The notes beneath the pieces were generated by a model, which saw nothing but the letters and a program-made list of their open reading frames with translations, searched no databases and was not told where the DNA came from. Shown piece by piece: positions 1 to 6,597 of a stretch of 11,584 nucleotides of DNA. This DNA is from CAVUAT01 sp963739545 (GTDB lineage: Bacteria > Actinomycetota > Thermoleophilia > Solirubrobacterales > 70-9), in NCBI GenBank assembly GCA_963739545.1, contig CAVUAT010000010.1:1-11584 (forward strand), read 5' to 3'. Within the stretch, counting starts at the first letter, position 1; the number at the start of each line of letters is the position of its first letter. Both the position numbers and the translations under genes were made by a program.

Positions 1-22
1 GGGCTCCTAGCCGGCGAGGCCA

Positions 23-28
23 TAGGGT
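23..28 (+). promoter_or_regulatory. Possible -10 box for a leaderless hydrolase mRNA
   Basis: The hexamer TAGGGT fits the actinobacterial TANNNT -10 pattern. Its last base lies 7 bases before the ATG at 35, so transcription would start at the A of the ATG and give a leaderless mRNA. The -35 region would lie before the window, so this rests on one hexamer and its spacing. Confidence 0.3.
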
Positions 29-34
29 TGTGGC

Positions 35-867
35 ATGCCGGCCGATCCACCCGGGAAGCTCGTCGAGGTGGAGGGGATGCGCATCCACTACACCGAGCAC
101 GGGGAGGGGACCCGGTGCTGCTCCTGCACGGCTGGCCGACATCGAGCTACTGTGGCGCGACATCGCGCCGATCGTGCGCAAGGGACGGCGAGCAATCGCG
201 ATCGACCTGCCCGGCTTCGGGCATTCCGACAAGCCGCGCGACGCCTCCTACAGCTTTCGCTTTCACGCTCATGTGCTCGACGGCTTCCTGAGGCCGTGGG
301 CGGCCCCGGCCGGATCGGCTCGCCGTGCACGACCTCGGCCGCCCGATCGGCCCTTTCTCGGCCTCGCAGAACCGCGAGAGGGTCGAGCGCCTGGCTTTGC
401 TAAACACGCTCGCCTACGCGCGCCCGTCGTTGCCCATCGTCGCGTTCGCCGCCTCGGTCCGCATTCCCGGCGTCGCTCGTACATGACGAGCCAGGGCCGC
501 CTCCGCTTCGCGATGCGCCTGGGCGTGCGCGACAAGAGCCGCTCTCGGACGAGACGATCGCCGCGTATCTCGCGCCGTTCACCGACGACGACGCGCGAGG
601 CGCTCCGCCGCGCCGCCTACGGGCTCCACCCGAAGGGTTCAGGGAGATCGAGCGCTGGCTGCCGAGGTCGAGGTGCCCGTCCGGATCGTCTACGGGGTCC
701 GCGACCGCATCCTGCCCGACGTCCAGCGCACGATGCGGAAGGTCGAGCGCGACGTGAAGGGACCTGTCGAGGTCACGATGCCGAGACTGCGGGCACTTCT
801 GCAGGAGGAGCGGCCGACGGAGATCGGGGACGCCTTGTGCGCCTTCTTCGGCCCCGCACAGGCGTAG
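35..867 (+). pseudogene. Alpha/beta hydrolase (haloalkane dehalogenase/epoxide hydrolase type), multiply frameshifted
   Basis: A complete hydrolase can be reassembled only by hopping between all three + frames. Frame 2 from ATG 35 gives MPADPPGKLVEVEGMRIHYT. Frame 1 (about 107-148) gives DPVLLLHGWPTSSY. Frame 3 (about 148-290) gives LWRDIAPIVRKGRRAIAIDL and PGFGHSDKP. Frame 1 again (about 305-475) gives LAVHDLG and RERVERLALLNTLAYARP. Frames 3, 2, 3 and 2 follow in short pieces to about 660, and frame 1 closes at TAG 865-867. HGWPTSSY and HDLG (nucleophile Asp) match the dehalogenase/epoxide hydrolase branch. The Cys-Gly-His-Phe of the catalytic His turn is readable only in frame 3 (788-799), between two compensating shifts. 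In total there are about ten indels, mostly missing single bases. This is either a dead gene or low-quality sequence at a contig end. A substrate cannot be assigned. Confidence 0.75.
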
Positions 868-885
868 TCGAGAACTTCCCCGTCG

Positions 886-912
886 TGTCGATTTCGCCGT
901 TTCCCGTTCGTC
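886..912 (+). promoter_or_regulatory. Predicted ECF42 sigma-factor promoter
   Basis: TGTCGA (886-891) and CGTC (909-912) are separated by 17 bases. This fits the TGTCGA -35 and CGWC-type -10 that I recall as the ECF42 group consensus. The element lies in the 94-base gap after the hydrolase, about 50 bases before the DGPF gene. Transcription would start near 919 and leave a leader of about 43 bases carrying the strong ribosome binding site AAGGAGG (948-954, 7 bases before ATG 962). The sigma factor it should bind is encoded at 1398-2657, so the operon is probably autoregulated. Confidence 0.65.
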
Positions 913-961
913 ACAGGGGTGAAAGGGCCCAATACGGCCCACGAACGAAGGAGGAACAGCG

Positions 962-1392
962 ATGAGAGTGATGGTTCTGGTCAAGGCCAACGAGGACTCC
1001 GAGGCGGGCGTGATGCCCAGCGAGGAGCTGTTGACCGCGATGGGCAAGTTCAACGAGGAGCTCGTCAACGCGGGCGTGATGCTCGCGGCGACGGGCTTAA
1101 GGCGAGCTCGGAAGGCGCTCGCGTGCGCTTCGAGAAGGGCGAGCAGAAGGTGATCGATGGGCCCTTCGCGGAAACGAAGGAGCTGCTCGCCGGCTACTGG
1201 GTGCTGGAGGTCAAGTCGATGGACGAGGCGATCGAATGGGTCAAGCGCGTCGCGGCAGACCCCAACGAGACCAGCGAGATCGAGATCCGGCCGGTATTCG
1301 AGACGGAGGACTTCGGCGACGAGCTCACGCCAGAGCTCCGCGAGCAGGAGGAGAAGCTGCGCACCCAGCTCGAGGGGCAGCAGAAGGGCTAG
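962..1392 (+). pseudogene. DGPF/YCII-family protein, partner of ECF42 sigma factor, one frameshift
   Basis: The N-terminal half reads from ATG 962 (MRVMVLVKANEDSEAGVMPS) to about 1090. The rest continues in the neighbouring frame (GLKASSEGARVRFEKGEQKV) to TAG 1390-1392. One missing base near 1088-1092 explains the break: restoring it yields the usual family sequence DGLKASS. The signature Asp-Gly-Pro-Phe followed by AETKE is at 1156-1182. The joined product is about 143 residues, normal for this family of small dimeric ferredoxin-like-fold proteins. DGPF genes are the standard neighbours and presumed targets of ECF42 sigma factors; their biochemical role is not established. The start is secure because AAGGAGG lies 7 bases upstream. 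Five bases separate it from the sigma gene. Apart from the single indel the gene looks intact, so a sequencing error is more likely than real decay. Confidence 0.85.
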
Positions 1393-1397
1393 CGGTC

Positions 1398-2657
1398 GTG
1401 GGAACGACCAGCGATACGAACCGCACGGTCGAGGCCGTGTGGAGGATCGAGTCGGCCCGGCTGATCGCCGGGCTGGCTCGCGTGGCGGGCGACGTGGGTC
1501 TGGCCGAGGAGCTGGCGCAGGACGCATTCGTCGCGGCGCTCGAGCAGTGGCCGAAGTCGGGCGTGCCCGACAACCCGGGCGCCTGGCTGATGACGACGGC
1601 GAAGAACCGTGGGATCGACCGGCTGCGCCGGCTCCAGAACCTAGAGCGAAAGCAGCAGGAGCTGGGGCGGGAGCTCGAGAGCCGGCAGGTGTCGGAGACC
1701 GCTGCGGTGGACGCCGCGCTCGACGATCACGTCGGCGACGACCTGCTCAGCCTCGTGTTCACGACCTGCCACCCGGTGCTGTCGACCGATGCGAGGGTGG
1801 CGCTGACGCTGCGGCTGCTCGGCGGGCTGACCACGACCGAGATCGCGCGCTCGTTCCTGGTCTCGGAGGCGACCGTCGCTCAGCGCATCGTACGGGCGAA
1901 GCGAACGCTCGCCGAGGCCCACGTGCCCTTCGAGGTGCCCGGCCCCGACGAGCTGGGGGAGCGGCTGGACTCGGTGCTCGAGGTCGTCTATCTGATCTTC
2001 AACGAGGGCTACTCGGCCACCGCGGGCGACGACTGGATGCGCCCCGAGTTATGTAACGAAGCCCTCCGGCTCGGCCGGATCCTGGCCGGGCTGGCGCCGC
2101 GCGAGCCCGAGGTCCACGGCCTCGTCGCGCTGATGGAGATCCAAGCGTCGCGCACCCGCGCGCGCATCGGGCCAACCGGCGAGCCGATCCTGCTCCTCGA
2201 ACAGGACCGCGCCCGCTGGGACCAGCTCCTGATCCGCCGTGGGCTGGCAGAGCTCGACCGCGCCGACGAACTGGGAGGCGCACGCGGGGCCTACGTGCTC
2301 CAGGCCGCCATCGCCGCATGCCACGCGCGCGCTCGCAGGGCCGAGGACACGGACTGGGAGGCGATCGCGGCTCTCTACGAAGCGCTGGCGGGCGTCGCGC
2401 CGTCACCGGTGGTCGAGCTCAACCGCGCCGTCGCCGTCGGCATGGCCTTCGGCCCCGAGGCCGGCCTCGAGCTCGTCGACCAACTGCTGGATGCGCCCGC
2501 GCTCGGCGACTACCACCTGCTGCCGACCGCCCGCGGCGACCTGCTTGTGAAGCTCGGCCGCGCCGATGAGGCGCGCCGCGAGTTTGCGCGTGCTGCCTCG
2601 ATGACAGACAACGAGCGAGAGAGGGCGGTGCTGCTGGCACGGGCGGCTGAGTGCTGA
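1398..2657 (+). CDS. ECF42-type RNA polymerase sigma factor with C-terminal TPR-like extension
   Basis: This 419-residue protein would direct RNA polymerase to ECF-type promoters. Region 2 spans about residues 12-80 (ELAQDAFVAALEQWP and NPGAWLMTTAKNRGIDRLRR). Region 4 spans about 112-172, with helix-turn-helix LTTTEIARSFLVSEATVAQR. A middle DUF6596-like segment (191-225, VVYLIFNEGYSA) follows, then a helical TPR-like C-terminus to residue 419. The 200-plus-residue extension is the mark of ECF42, which lacks a classical anti-sigma factor and is thought to be controlled through its own C-terminus. The DGPF gene 5 bases upstream supports the assignment. GTG 1398 is the only usable start near the family N-terminus, with AGAAGGG (1382-1388) as a moderate ribosome binding site. 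Leu218 uses TTA (2049-2051), the only in-frame TTA I found in the intact genes. Confidence 0.93.
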   Translation: MGTTSDTNRTVEAVWRIESARLIAGLARVAGDVGLAEELAQDAFVAALEQWPKSGVPDNPGAWLMTTAKNRGIDRLRRLQNLERKQQELGRELESRQVSETAAVDAALDDHVGDDLLSLVFTTCHPVLSTDARVALTLRLLGGLTTTEIARSFLVSEATVAQRIVRAKRTLAEAHVPFEVPGPDELGERLDSVLEVVYLIFNEGYSATAGDDWMRPELCNEALRLGRILAGLAPREPEVHGLVALMEIQASRTRARIGPTGEPILLLEQDRARWDQLLIRRGLAELDRADELGGARGAYVLQAAIAACHARARRAEDTDWEAIAALYEALAGVAPSPVVELNRAVAVGMAFGPEAGLELVDQLLDAPALGDYHLLPTARGDLLVKLGRADEARREFARAASMTDNERERAVLLARAAEC

Positions 2658-2755
2658 GCCGGGGCGACCACGGATGCGACGCACTAGAACCGATCTTATG
2701 TAAACCCGACGGGCGCCCGCCTGGGGTCCGACGCGGTTGGCACGATCACGCTCGG

Positions 2756-3697
2756 ATGCTGCACCTGAGGCTCTCTGCGGACGAAACTGGCGCCGGCGAC
2801 ATCGAGCGGCGGCTGCTGGGGCTCGATGGCGTGAGGCGGCTCGTCACGACGCGGCAGCAGGCGTCCGAGGACTTCGTCGTGACCGCCGACGTCGAGCCGA
2901 CCACGGCGGACCAGCTCGTGGGCCTGCTGCACGAGCTCGATGTCCATGCGGACGACTACGTGATCACGCGCATGGAGATCGTTGCGCCGATCCGAACCAA
3001 CCAGCAGGCCTTGGCCAAGGCGGGGGCGTTCGCGTGGATCGAGGTGCTCGGCGAAGCGCGCGCCAACTCGCGGCCCCTGGGCCGCTATCTCATGCTGATG
3101 GCCGTCGCCGGCGTGATCGCAGCTCTCGGCGTGATCAAGACGAACTCGATCCTGATCGTCGGCGCCATGGCCGTCAGCCCCGACCTGCTGCCGGTCTGCG
3201 CGGTCTGCGTCGGGCTGCTCGACCGACGCTGGTCACTTGCCCGGCGCTCGGTGTCGACGCTCGCGGTGGGCCTGGCCCTGACCGCCGTCGTGGCGCTGTT
3301 GCTCACGCTCAGCGTCCGCGCACTTGACATAATCCCGGCCGGTTTCGCCCTCGAGGAGAAGGGCCTGATCGGCACCCTCGCCAATGTCGACTATTCGACG
3401 GTGCTGGTCGCCCTGGCGGCGGGCATCGCCGCGATGCTCTCCTTCGAGACCCGCGCCTCCGCCGCCGTCGGGGTCGCGATCTCGGTCACCACCATCCCCG
3501 CCTCGGCGAACTTCGGGGTCGCGCTCGGAATCGGCGACACGTCGGCCGCCCTCGGGTCGCTGCTCGTGTTGGTCGTGAACGTCGCGCTCCTGGTCCTCTC
3601 GGGGAGCCTCACGCTCGCAGCGCAGCGCTTCGCCGCGGCTCGCTCGCTTGCGCGCTCGCGCGCGACCCGGGCACAGGGAGCCGCACGTGCGCCGTGA
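2756..3697 (+). CDS. DUF389 family integral membrane protein
   Basis: The 313-residue protein has a soluble N-terminal domain (about 1-78, MLHLRLSADETGAGDIERRL) followed by about six hydrophobic segments near 110-127, 131-153, 165-186, 215-230, 236-256 and 263-288. The first two carry the typical DUF389 pattern (IKTNSILIVGAMAVSPDLLP). The C-terminus is short, Arg/Ala-rich and probably cytoplasmic. Function is unknown for this family. ATG 2756 gives the expected N-terminus, but no clear ribosome binding site precedes it. An open frame extends further upstream to 2651 without resembling the family. The 98-base gap before it (2658-2755) holds an AT-rich TTATGTAAAC at 2696-2705 and no obvious terminator. 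The next gene starts within its last 11 bases, so the two are probably co-translated. Confidence 0.85.
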   Translation: MLHLRLSADETGAGDIERRLLGLDGVRRLVTTRQQASEDFVVTADVEPTTADQLVGLLHELDVHADDYVITRMEIVAPIRTNQQALAKAGAFAWIEVLGEARANSRPLGRYLMLMAVAGVIAALGVIKTNSILIVGAMAVSPDLLPVCAVCVGLLDRRWSLARRSVSTLAVGLALTAVVALLLTLSVRALDIIPAGFALEEKGLIGTLANVDYSTVLVALAAGIAAMLSFETRASAAVGVAISVTTIPASANFGVALGIGDTSAALGSLLVLVVNVALLVLSGSLTLAAQRFAAARSLARSRATRAQGAARAP

Positions 3698-4091
3698 GGA
3701 GCTCGCCGCCTGGATCGAAGCCTACGAGCGGCTCTGGCGCACCGAGGGCACCGACGGGCTCGCCGACGCATTTGCCGAGGACGTCGTCTACTCGATGGGG
3801 CCGTACGAGCAACCGGTCCACGGCCTCGGGGCGCTGAGTGAGGTCTGGGTGCGCGAGCGCCTCTCGGCGGACGAGGAGTTCGAGATGGTGGCCGAGATCG
3901 TCGCGGTCGAGGGAGACACCGGGGTCGCCAGGACCCACGTGCAGTACGGGCCGCCGAGCCACCTCGAGTACAAGGAGATCTGGGTGGTCACGTTCGACGC
4001 AGACGGGCGCTGTTCGTCGTTCGAGGAGTGGCCTTTCTGGCCGGGGCAGGACCCGCTGCCCGAGGTCGAGCGCCCGGAGCAGGCGCCCTAG
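3687..4091 (+). CDS. NTF2/SnoaL-like small protein
   Basis: The 134-residue product resembles the NTF2-like cone fold. It opens with a helix (EELAAWIEAYERLWRTEG), then DAFAEDVVYSMGPYEQPVHG, the usual segment for a small ligand-pocket protein, and strands such as EYKEIWVVTFDADGRCSSFE and EEWPFW near the C-terminus. GTG 3687 is chosen because AGGGAG (3675-3680) lies 6 bases upstream and the N-terminus fits. The longer in-frame start at 3648 lies inside DUF389 coding sequence. It overlaps the DUF389 gene by 11 bases. The family includes enzymes and ligand-binding proteins, and nothing here fixes a substrate. Its TAG stop lies in the tetramer CTAG (4088-4091) that also contains the stop of the opposing csaA-like gene. 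Confidence 0.8.
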   Translation: MRREELAAWIEAYERLWRTEGTDGLADAFAEDVVYSMGPYEQPVHGLGALSEVWVRERLSADEEFEMVAEIVAVEGDTGVARTHVQYGPPSHLEYKEIWVVTFDADGRCSSFEEWPFWPGQDPLPEVERPEQAP

Positions 4092-4435
4092 GCGATCCTG
4101 TCCCCCAGCTCGACGTCCTCATCCGGGCGCAGGAGGATCACGCCCTTCGCGTCGTCGACGGCACCCAGGACCAGCACCTCCGAATCGAACGGGCCAACCC
4201 TCCGGGGCGGGAAGTTGACGACGCCGACGACGAGCCGGCCCTTGAGCTCTGCGCGCTCGTAGTTGGTGATCTGGGCGGACGAGCGCTTCTCGCCGATCTC
4301 GGGGCCGAAGTCGATCGTCAGCTTCCAGGCGGGGACCCGCGCCTCGGGAAAGTCCTCCACCGCAGTCACACGGCCCACGCGCATATCGACCCCGAGGAAG
4401 TGGTCGAAATCGATCTCGTCCGGGGTCTCCGCCAT
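4088..4435 (-). CDS. csaA: CsaA-like tRNA-binding domain protein
   Basis: The 115-residue protein is a stand-alone OB-fold tRNA-binding domain of the CsaA type, the usual length for this family. It reads MAETPDEIDFDHF, then the conserved DMRVGRVTAVEDFPEARVPA, WKLTIDFGPEIGEKRSSAQI, and GVVNFPPRRVGPF followed by SEVLVLG. CsaA in Bacillus has chaperone-like activity and binds tRNA; here the same cytoplasmic role is inferred from homology only. ATG 4435 gives the family N-terminus, while the longer frame to 4516 adds non-homologous residues. No clear ribosome binding site is visible. The gene is divergent from the phosphatase and convergent with the SnoaL-like gene, sharing the CTAG stop junction with the latter. 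Confidence 0.9.
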   Translation of the reverse strand: MAETPDEIDFDHFLGVDMRVGRVTAVEDFPEARVPAWKLTIDFGPEIGEKRSSAQITNYERAELKGRLVVGVVNFPPRRVGPFDSEVLVLGAVDDAKGVILLRPDEDVELGDRIA

Positions 4436-4466
4436 CGCGGCCGGATGAAAGCAGCTTCCCGCGACG

Positions 4467-4472
4467 TACGAT
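4467..4472 (+). promoter_or_regulatory. Possible -10 box of the phosphatase gene
   Basis: TACGAT fits TANNNT and is identical to a candidate -10 box at 8154-8159. Its expected transcription start is base 4479, the first base of an ATC codon in frame with the phosphatase. No convincing -35 was seen. Confidence 0.35.
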
Positions 4473-4482
4473 CCACGGATCG
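4469..4482. repeat. Perfect 14-bp palindrome, possible operator
   Basis: CGATCC and its exact reverse complement GGATCG flank a 2-base AC spacer. The palindrome sits in the divergent gap between csaA and the phosphatase and overlaps the candidate -10 box at 4467-4472, a position suited to a repressor site. It could also be chance in GC-rich DNA, where GATC-centred words are common. Confidence 0.35.
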
Positions 4483-4559
4483 CAAGCGAACGCGAACTCG
4501 TCAAGCCGCCGCCCAAGCTCGCTGACCTCGAGGAGCTGACGCCCCCCGCCCTGATCGCG

Positions 4560-6107
4560 ATGGCTGTGGCTGGCCTAATCGCAGTCGTCGACGGGATGCT
4601 GGGGGGCGGCGCCGTGCTGACCGGCCTGTTGGCGATTCCCCCGCTCGTCGCCGCCGCCCGGTGCTCGCTCCCCGAGGCGGGGGTCGTCGGTGTCGCCTGC
4701 GTGGCGCTCGCCGTGCTCTCGGGACTGTGGAATCAGAACTTCGGCAGCACCGAGTACGTCGTCGAGGTGCTGACCGTGATCGCGGGGGTCGTCGCCGGCC
4801 TGTGGCTCTCGAGCCTGCGTACGGACCTCTATCGCGAGCAGCAGGCCGCCGAGCTGCTGGCGGAAGGGGGTGCGCTGATGGAGGACGCACTCGACCGGAC
4901 GGAACGCGCGCACCACCTCGCCGATCTCGCCGTTCCGGCGCTCGGCGACGTCGCGATGGTCGACATGCTCGCGGGGGACGGCTCGATCGTCCGCATGGCG
5001 GCCAAGAGCCGCGGATCGAAAGTCGCCGATGTGTTCCTCAGGCTGCGGGCCGAGATGCCGATCCGCGCGGACGGCCCGCACCCCGTCGCCGAGGTGATCC
5101 GAACCGGCGAGCCGATCGCGCTCGGCAGGCTCTCCGACGAGCAGATCGATGACATCGCCACCAAACCCGAGGAGCGTGAGCTGATCCGCCGCCACCGCTT
5201 CCAATCCGCCCTGGTGCTCCCCTTGAAGGCGCGCGGCTCGGTGTTGGGCTCGCTGTCCCTGTGGATCATGCAGCCGGCCCACGCTTTCGACCGGACGGCC
5301 CGGAGCACCGCGGACAGGCTCGCCCAGCGAGCCGCGCTCGGACTCGACAACGCGCGGCTGCATGAGCAGCAGGCCCACATCGCCGGCGTGCTGCAGCACA
5401 GCCTGCTGCCGCGCGTGCTGCCGGAGATGCAGGGGTTCGAGATCGCCTCGCGCTTCCTCGCTGCAGGCGAAGCCTACGAGGTCGGAGGCGACTTCTTCGA
5501 CGCGTTCAGGACGGGGTCGCGGAGCTGGAGCGTCGTGATCGGGGACGTCTGCGGCAAGGGCCCCGAGGCGGCCGCGCTGACCGCGCTCGCCCGCTACACC
5601 GTCCGTACCGCCTCGGACCCCCAGACGCCGCCGAGCGCCGTGCTGCGAGCGCTGCACGACTCGATCAACGCCGATCGAACCGACCTGCGCTTCTGCACCG
5701 CCGCGCTGCTTCGCGTCGACCCGCCCGAGAACGGCACGGGAGCGGCGCGGCTCACGGTCTCGTTGGGCGGCCACCCCCCTCCCCTGGCGCTGCGGCGAAA
5801 CGGCAGCGTCGATGCGATCGGCGAGCCCGGCACGCTGCTCGGAGCCCTGCCCGAGCCGACGTTGACCGACGTCGGCGCCACGCTCGATCCTGGCGAGACG
5901 CTGGTCCTCTACACGGACGGGATGCTCGACGCACGCGACCGAAAGCACGGCGACGACCCGGCCTGGCTCGCCGAGCAGCTCTGTCGCGCCGGCTCGTCAG
6001 GCCCCGAGAAGATCGCCGAGAAGCTGACCCAGGCGGCGCTCGAGCGTCACGGCGGAACTGCGAGAGACGACATAGCCGTAATCGTGCTCCGGCGAACGGG
6101 CGGCTAG
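4560..6107 (+). CDS. Membrane-anchored GAF plus RsbU/SpoIIE-type PP2C serine phosphatase
   Basis: From ATG 4560 the product is 515 residues. Hydrophobic segments occupy about 1-85, followed by a linker helix, a GAF-like sensor domain (about 115-265) and a SpoIIE/PPM phosphatase domain (about 275-512). The phosphatase motifs are intact: VGGDFFDAF (308-316), VIGDVCGKGPEAA (326-338), GGHPPP (403-408), LVLYTDGMLDAR (448-459) and DDIAVIVL (503-510), which supply the metal-binding aspartates. Such enzymes dephosphorylate anti-sigma-factor antagonists in partner-switching stress pathways; no partner gene is present here. The ATG falls inside the first membrane helix and has no ribosome binding site. 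The frame stays open and protein-like upstream (for example VKPPPKLADLEELTPP), so the true start is probably near 4479 at a non-standard codon. The TAG stop lies in CTAG (6104-6107), shared with the opposing gene. Confidence 0.93.
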   Translation: MAVAGLIAVVDGMLGGGAVLTGLLAIPPLVAAARCSLPEAGVVGVACVALAVLSGLWNQNFGSTEYVVEVLTVIAGVVAGLWLSSLRTDLYREQQAAELLAEGGALMEDALDRTERAHHLADLAVPALGDVAMVDMLAGDGSIVRMAAKSRGSKVADVFLRLRAEMPIRADGPHPVAEVIRTGEPIALGRLSDEQIDDIATKPEERELIRRHRFQSALVLPLKARGSVLGSLSLWIMQPAHAFDRTARSTADRLAQRAALGLDNARLHEQQAHIAGVLQHSLLPRVLPEMQGFEIASRFLAAGEAYEVGGDFFDAFRTGSRSWSVVIGDVCGKGPEAAALTALARYTVRTASDPQTPPSAVLRALHDSINADRTDLRFCTAALLRVDPPENGTGAARLTVSLGGHPPPLALRRNGSVDAIGEPGTLLGALPEPTLTDVGATLDPGETLVLYTDGMLDARDRKHGDDPAWLAEQLCRAGSSGPEKIAEKLTQAALERHGGTARDDIAVIVLRRTGG

Positions 6108-6550
6108 GCCTCGAGCAGCTCCTTCAGCGCCGCGAGGCTCTTCTCGGCCTCCTTGCGCCCCTTTGAAGCGGACGCGACCCGACCGGCGAGACGCCCGATC
6201 GGGCCGCCCGGCAGCTCGAAGCTGTTCGCGTAGACGAAGGTCGTGGCGCCGCGCATCTCGCCCAGCTCGTAGGTCACGTGGGCGCGCGAGCGAGCCGGGC
6301 CGCGGCCGCTCCACACCGCGCGCCGCGGGCGCTCGATCTCGACCACGGTCCATTCGATCCTGGTGTTGGCCCCGCCGAGCCGCAGCGTCTGCTTGAAGCA
6401 GTCGCCCTCCTCGAGGCGGCGGCCCGGCTTCCACTCGACGTCCTTGTGCGCGCTGACCCAGTCACCGAGGCGAGCGGGGTCCATGACCACGTCCCACACC
6501 CGCGCGGCCGGGGCGCCGATCTCGATCGAGCTCTTGACCTCTTCGCTCAT
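6104..6550 (-). CDS. SRPBCC/CoxG-like protein
   Basis: The 148-residue protein fits the START/SRPBCC helix-grip fold. It opens with the family pattern KSSIEIGAPAARVWDVVMDP, then LGDWVSAHKDVEWKPG and VYANSFELPGGPIGRLAGR, and ends in a charged C-terminal helix (KGRKEAEKSLAALKELLEA). These domains form a hydrophobic pocket for lipids, polyketides or other ligands, and CoxG-like members are common as unlinked single genes in actinobacteria. The ligand is unknown. ATG 6550 gives the standard N-terminus (MSEEVKSSI), but no strong ribosome binding site is seen. It lies 47 bases downstream of the small basic protein gene and is probably co-transcribed with it. Its TAG shares the CTAG junction with the phosphatase stop. 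Confidence 0.87.
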   Translation of the reverse strand: MSEEVKSSIEIGAPAARVWDVVMDPARLGDWVSAHKDVEWKPGRRLEEGDCFKQTLRLGGANTRIEWTVVEIERPRRAVWSGRGPARSRAHVTYELGEMRGATTFVYANSFELPGGPIGRLAGRVASASKGRKEAEKSLAALKELLEA

Positions 6551-6597
6551 CGCGATCCATTCTGGCGCGCCGGCCGCGCGGGCGGCAGCACCCGCCG

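Noticed and set aside
765..770. Another TGTCGA, considered as a second ECF42 -35.
   Set aside because: No CGWC-type -10 follows at 16-18 bases, and it lies inside the hydrolase gene.
400..1527. Long minus-strand open frame (375 codons).
   Set aside because: It is antisense to the hydrolase, DGPF gene and sigma factor, has no family motifs, and is Arg/Pro-rich as expected of a GC-driven shadow.
3322..3333. ACTTGACATAAT resembles half of an actinobacterial dif (XerD) site and also a fused -35/-10.
   Set aside because: It lies inside the DUF389 gene (Leu-Asp-Ile-Ile), and the bases where the second dif half should be (CCGGTTTCGCC) do not match. A -35 and -10 with no spacer is not a promoter.
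4575..5948. Long minus-strand open frame (457 codons) opposite the phosphatase.
   Set aside because: The plus strand carries every phosphatase motif; the antisense translation is low-complexity with no recognisable domain.
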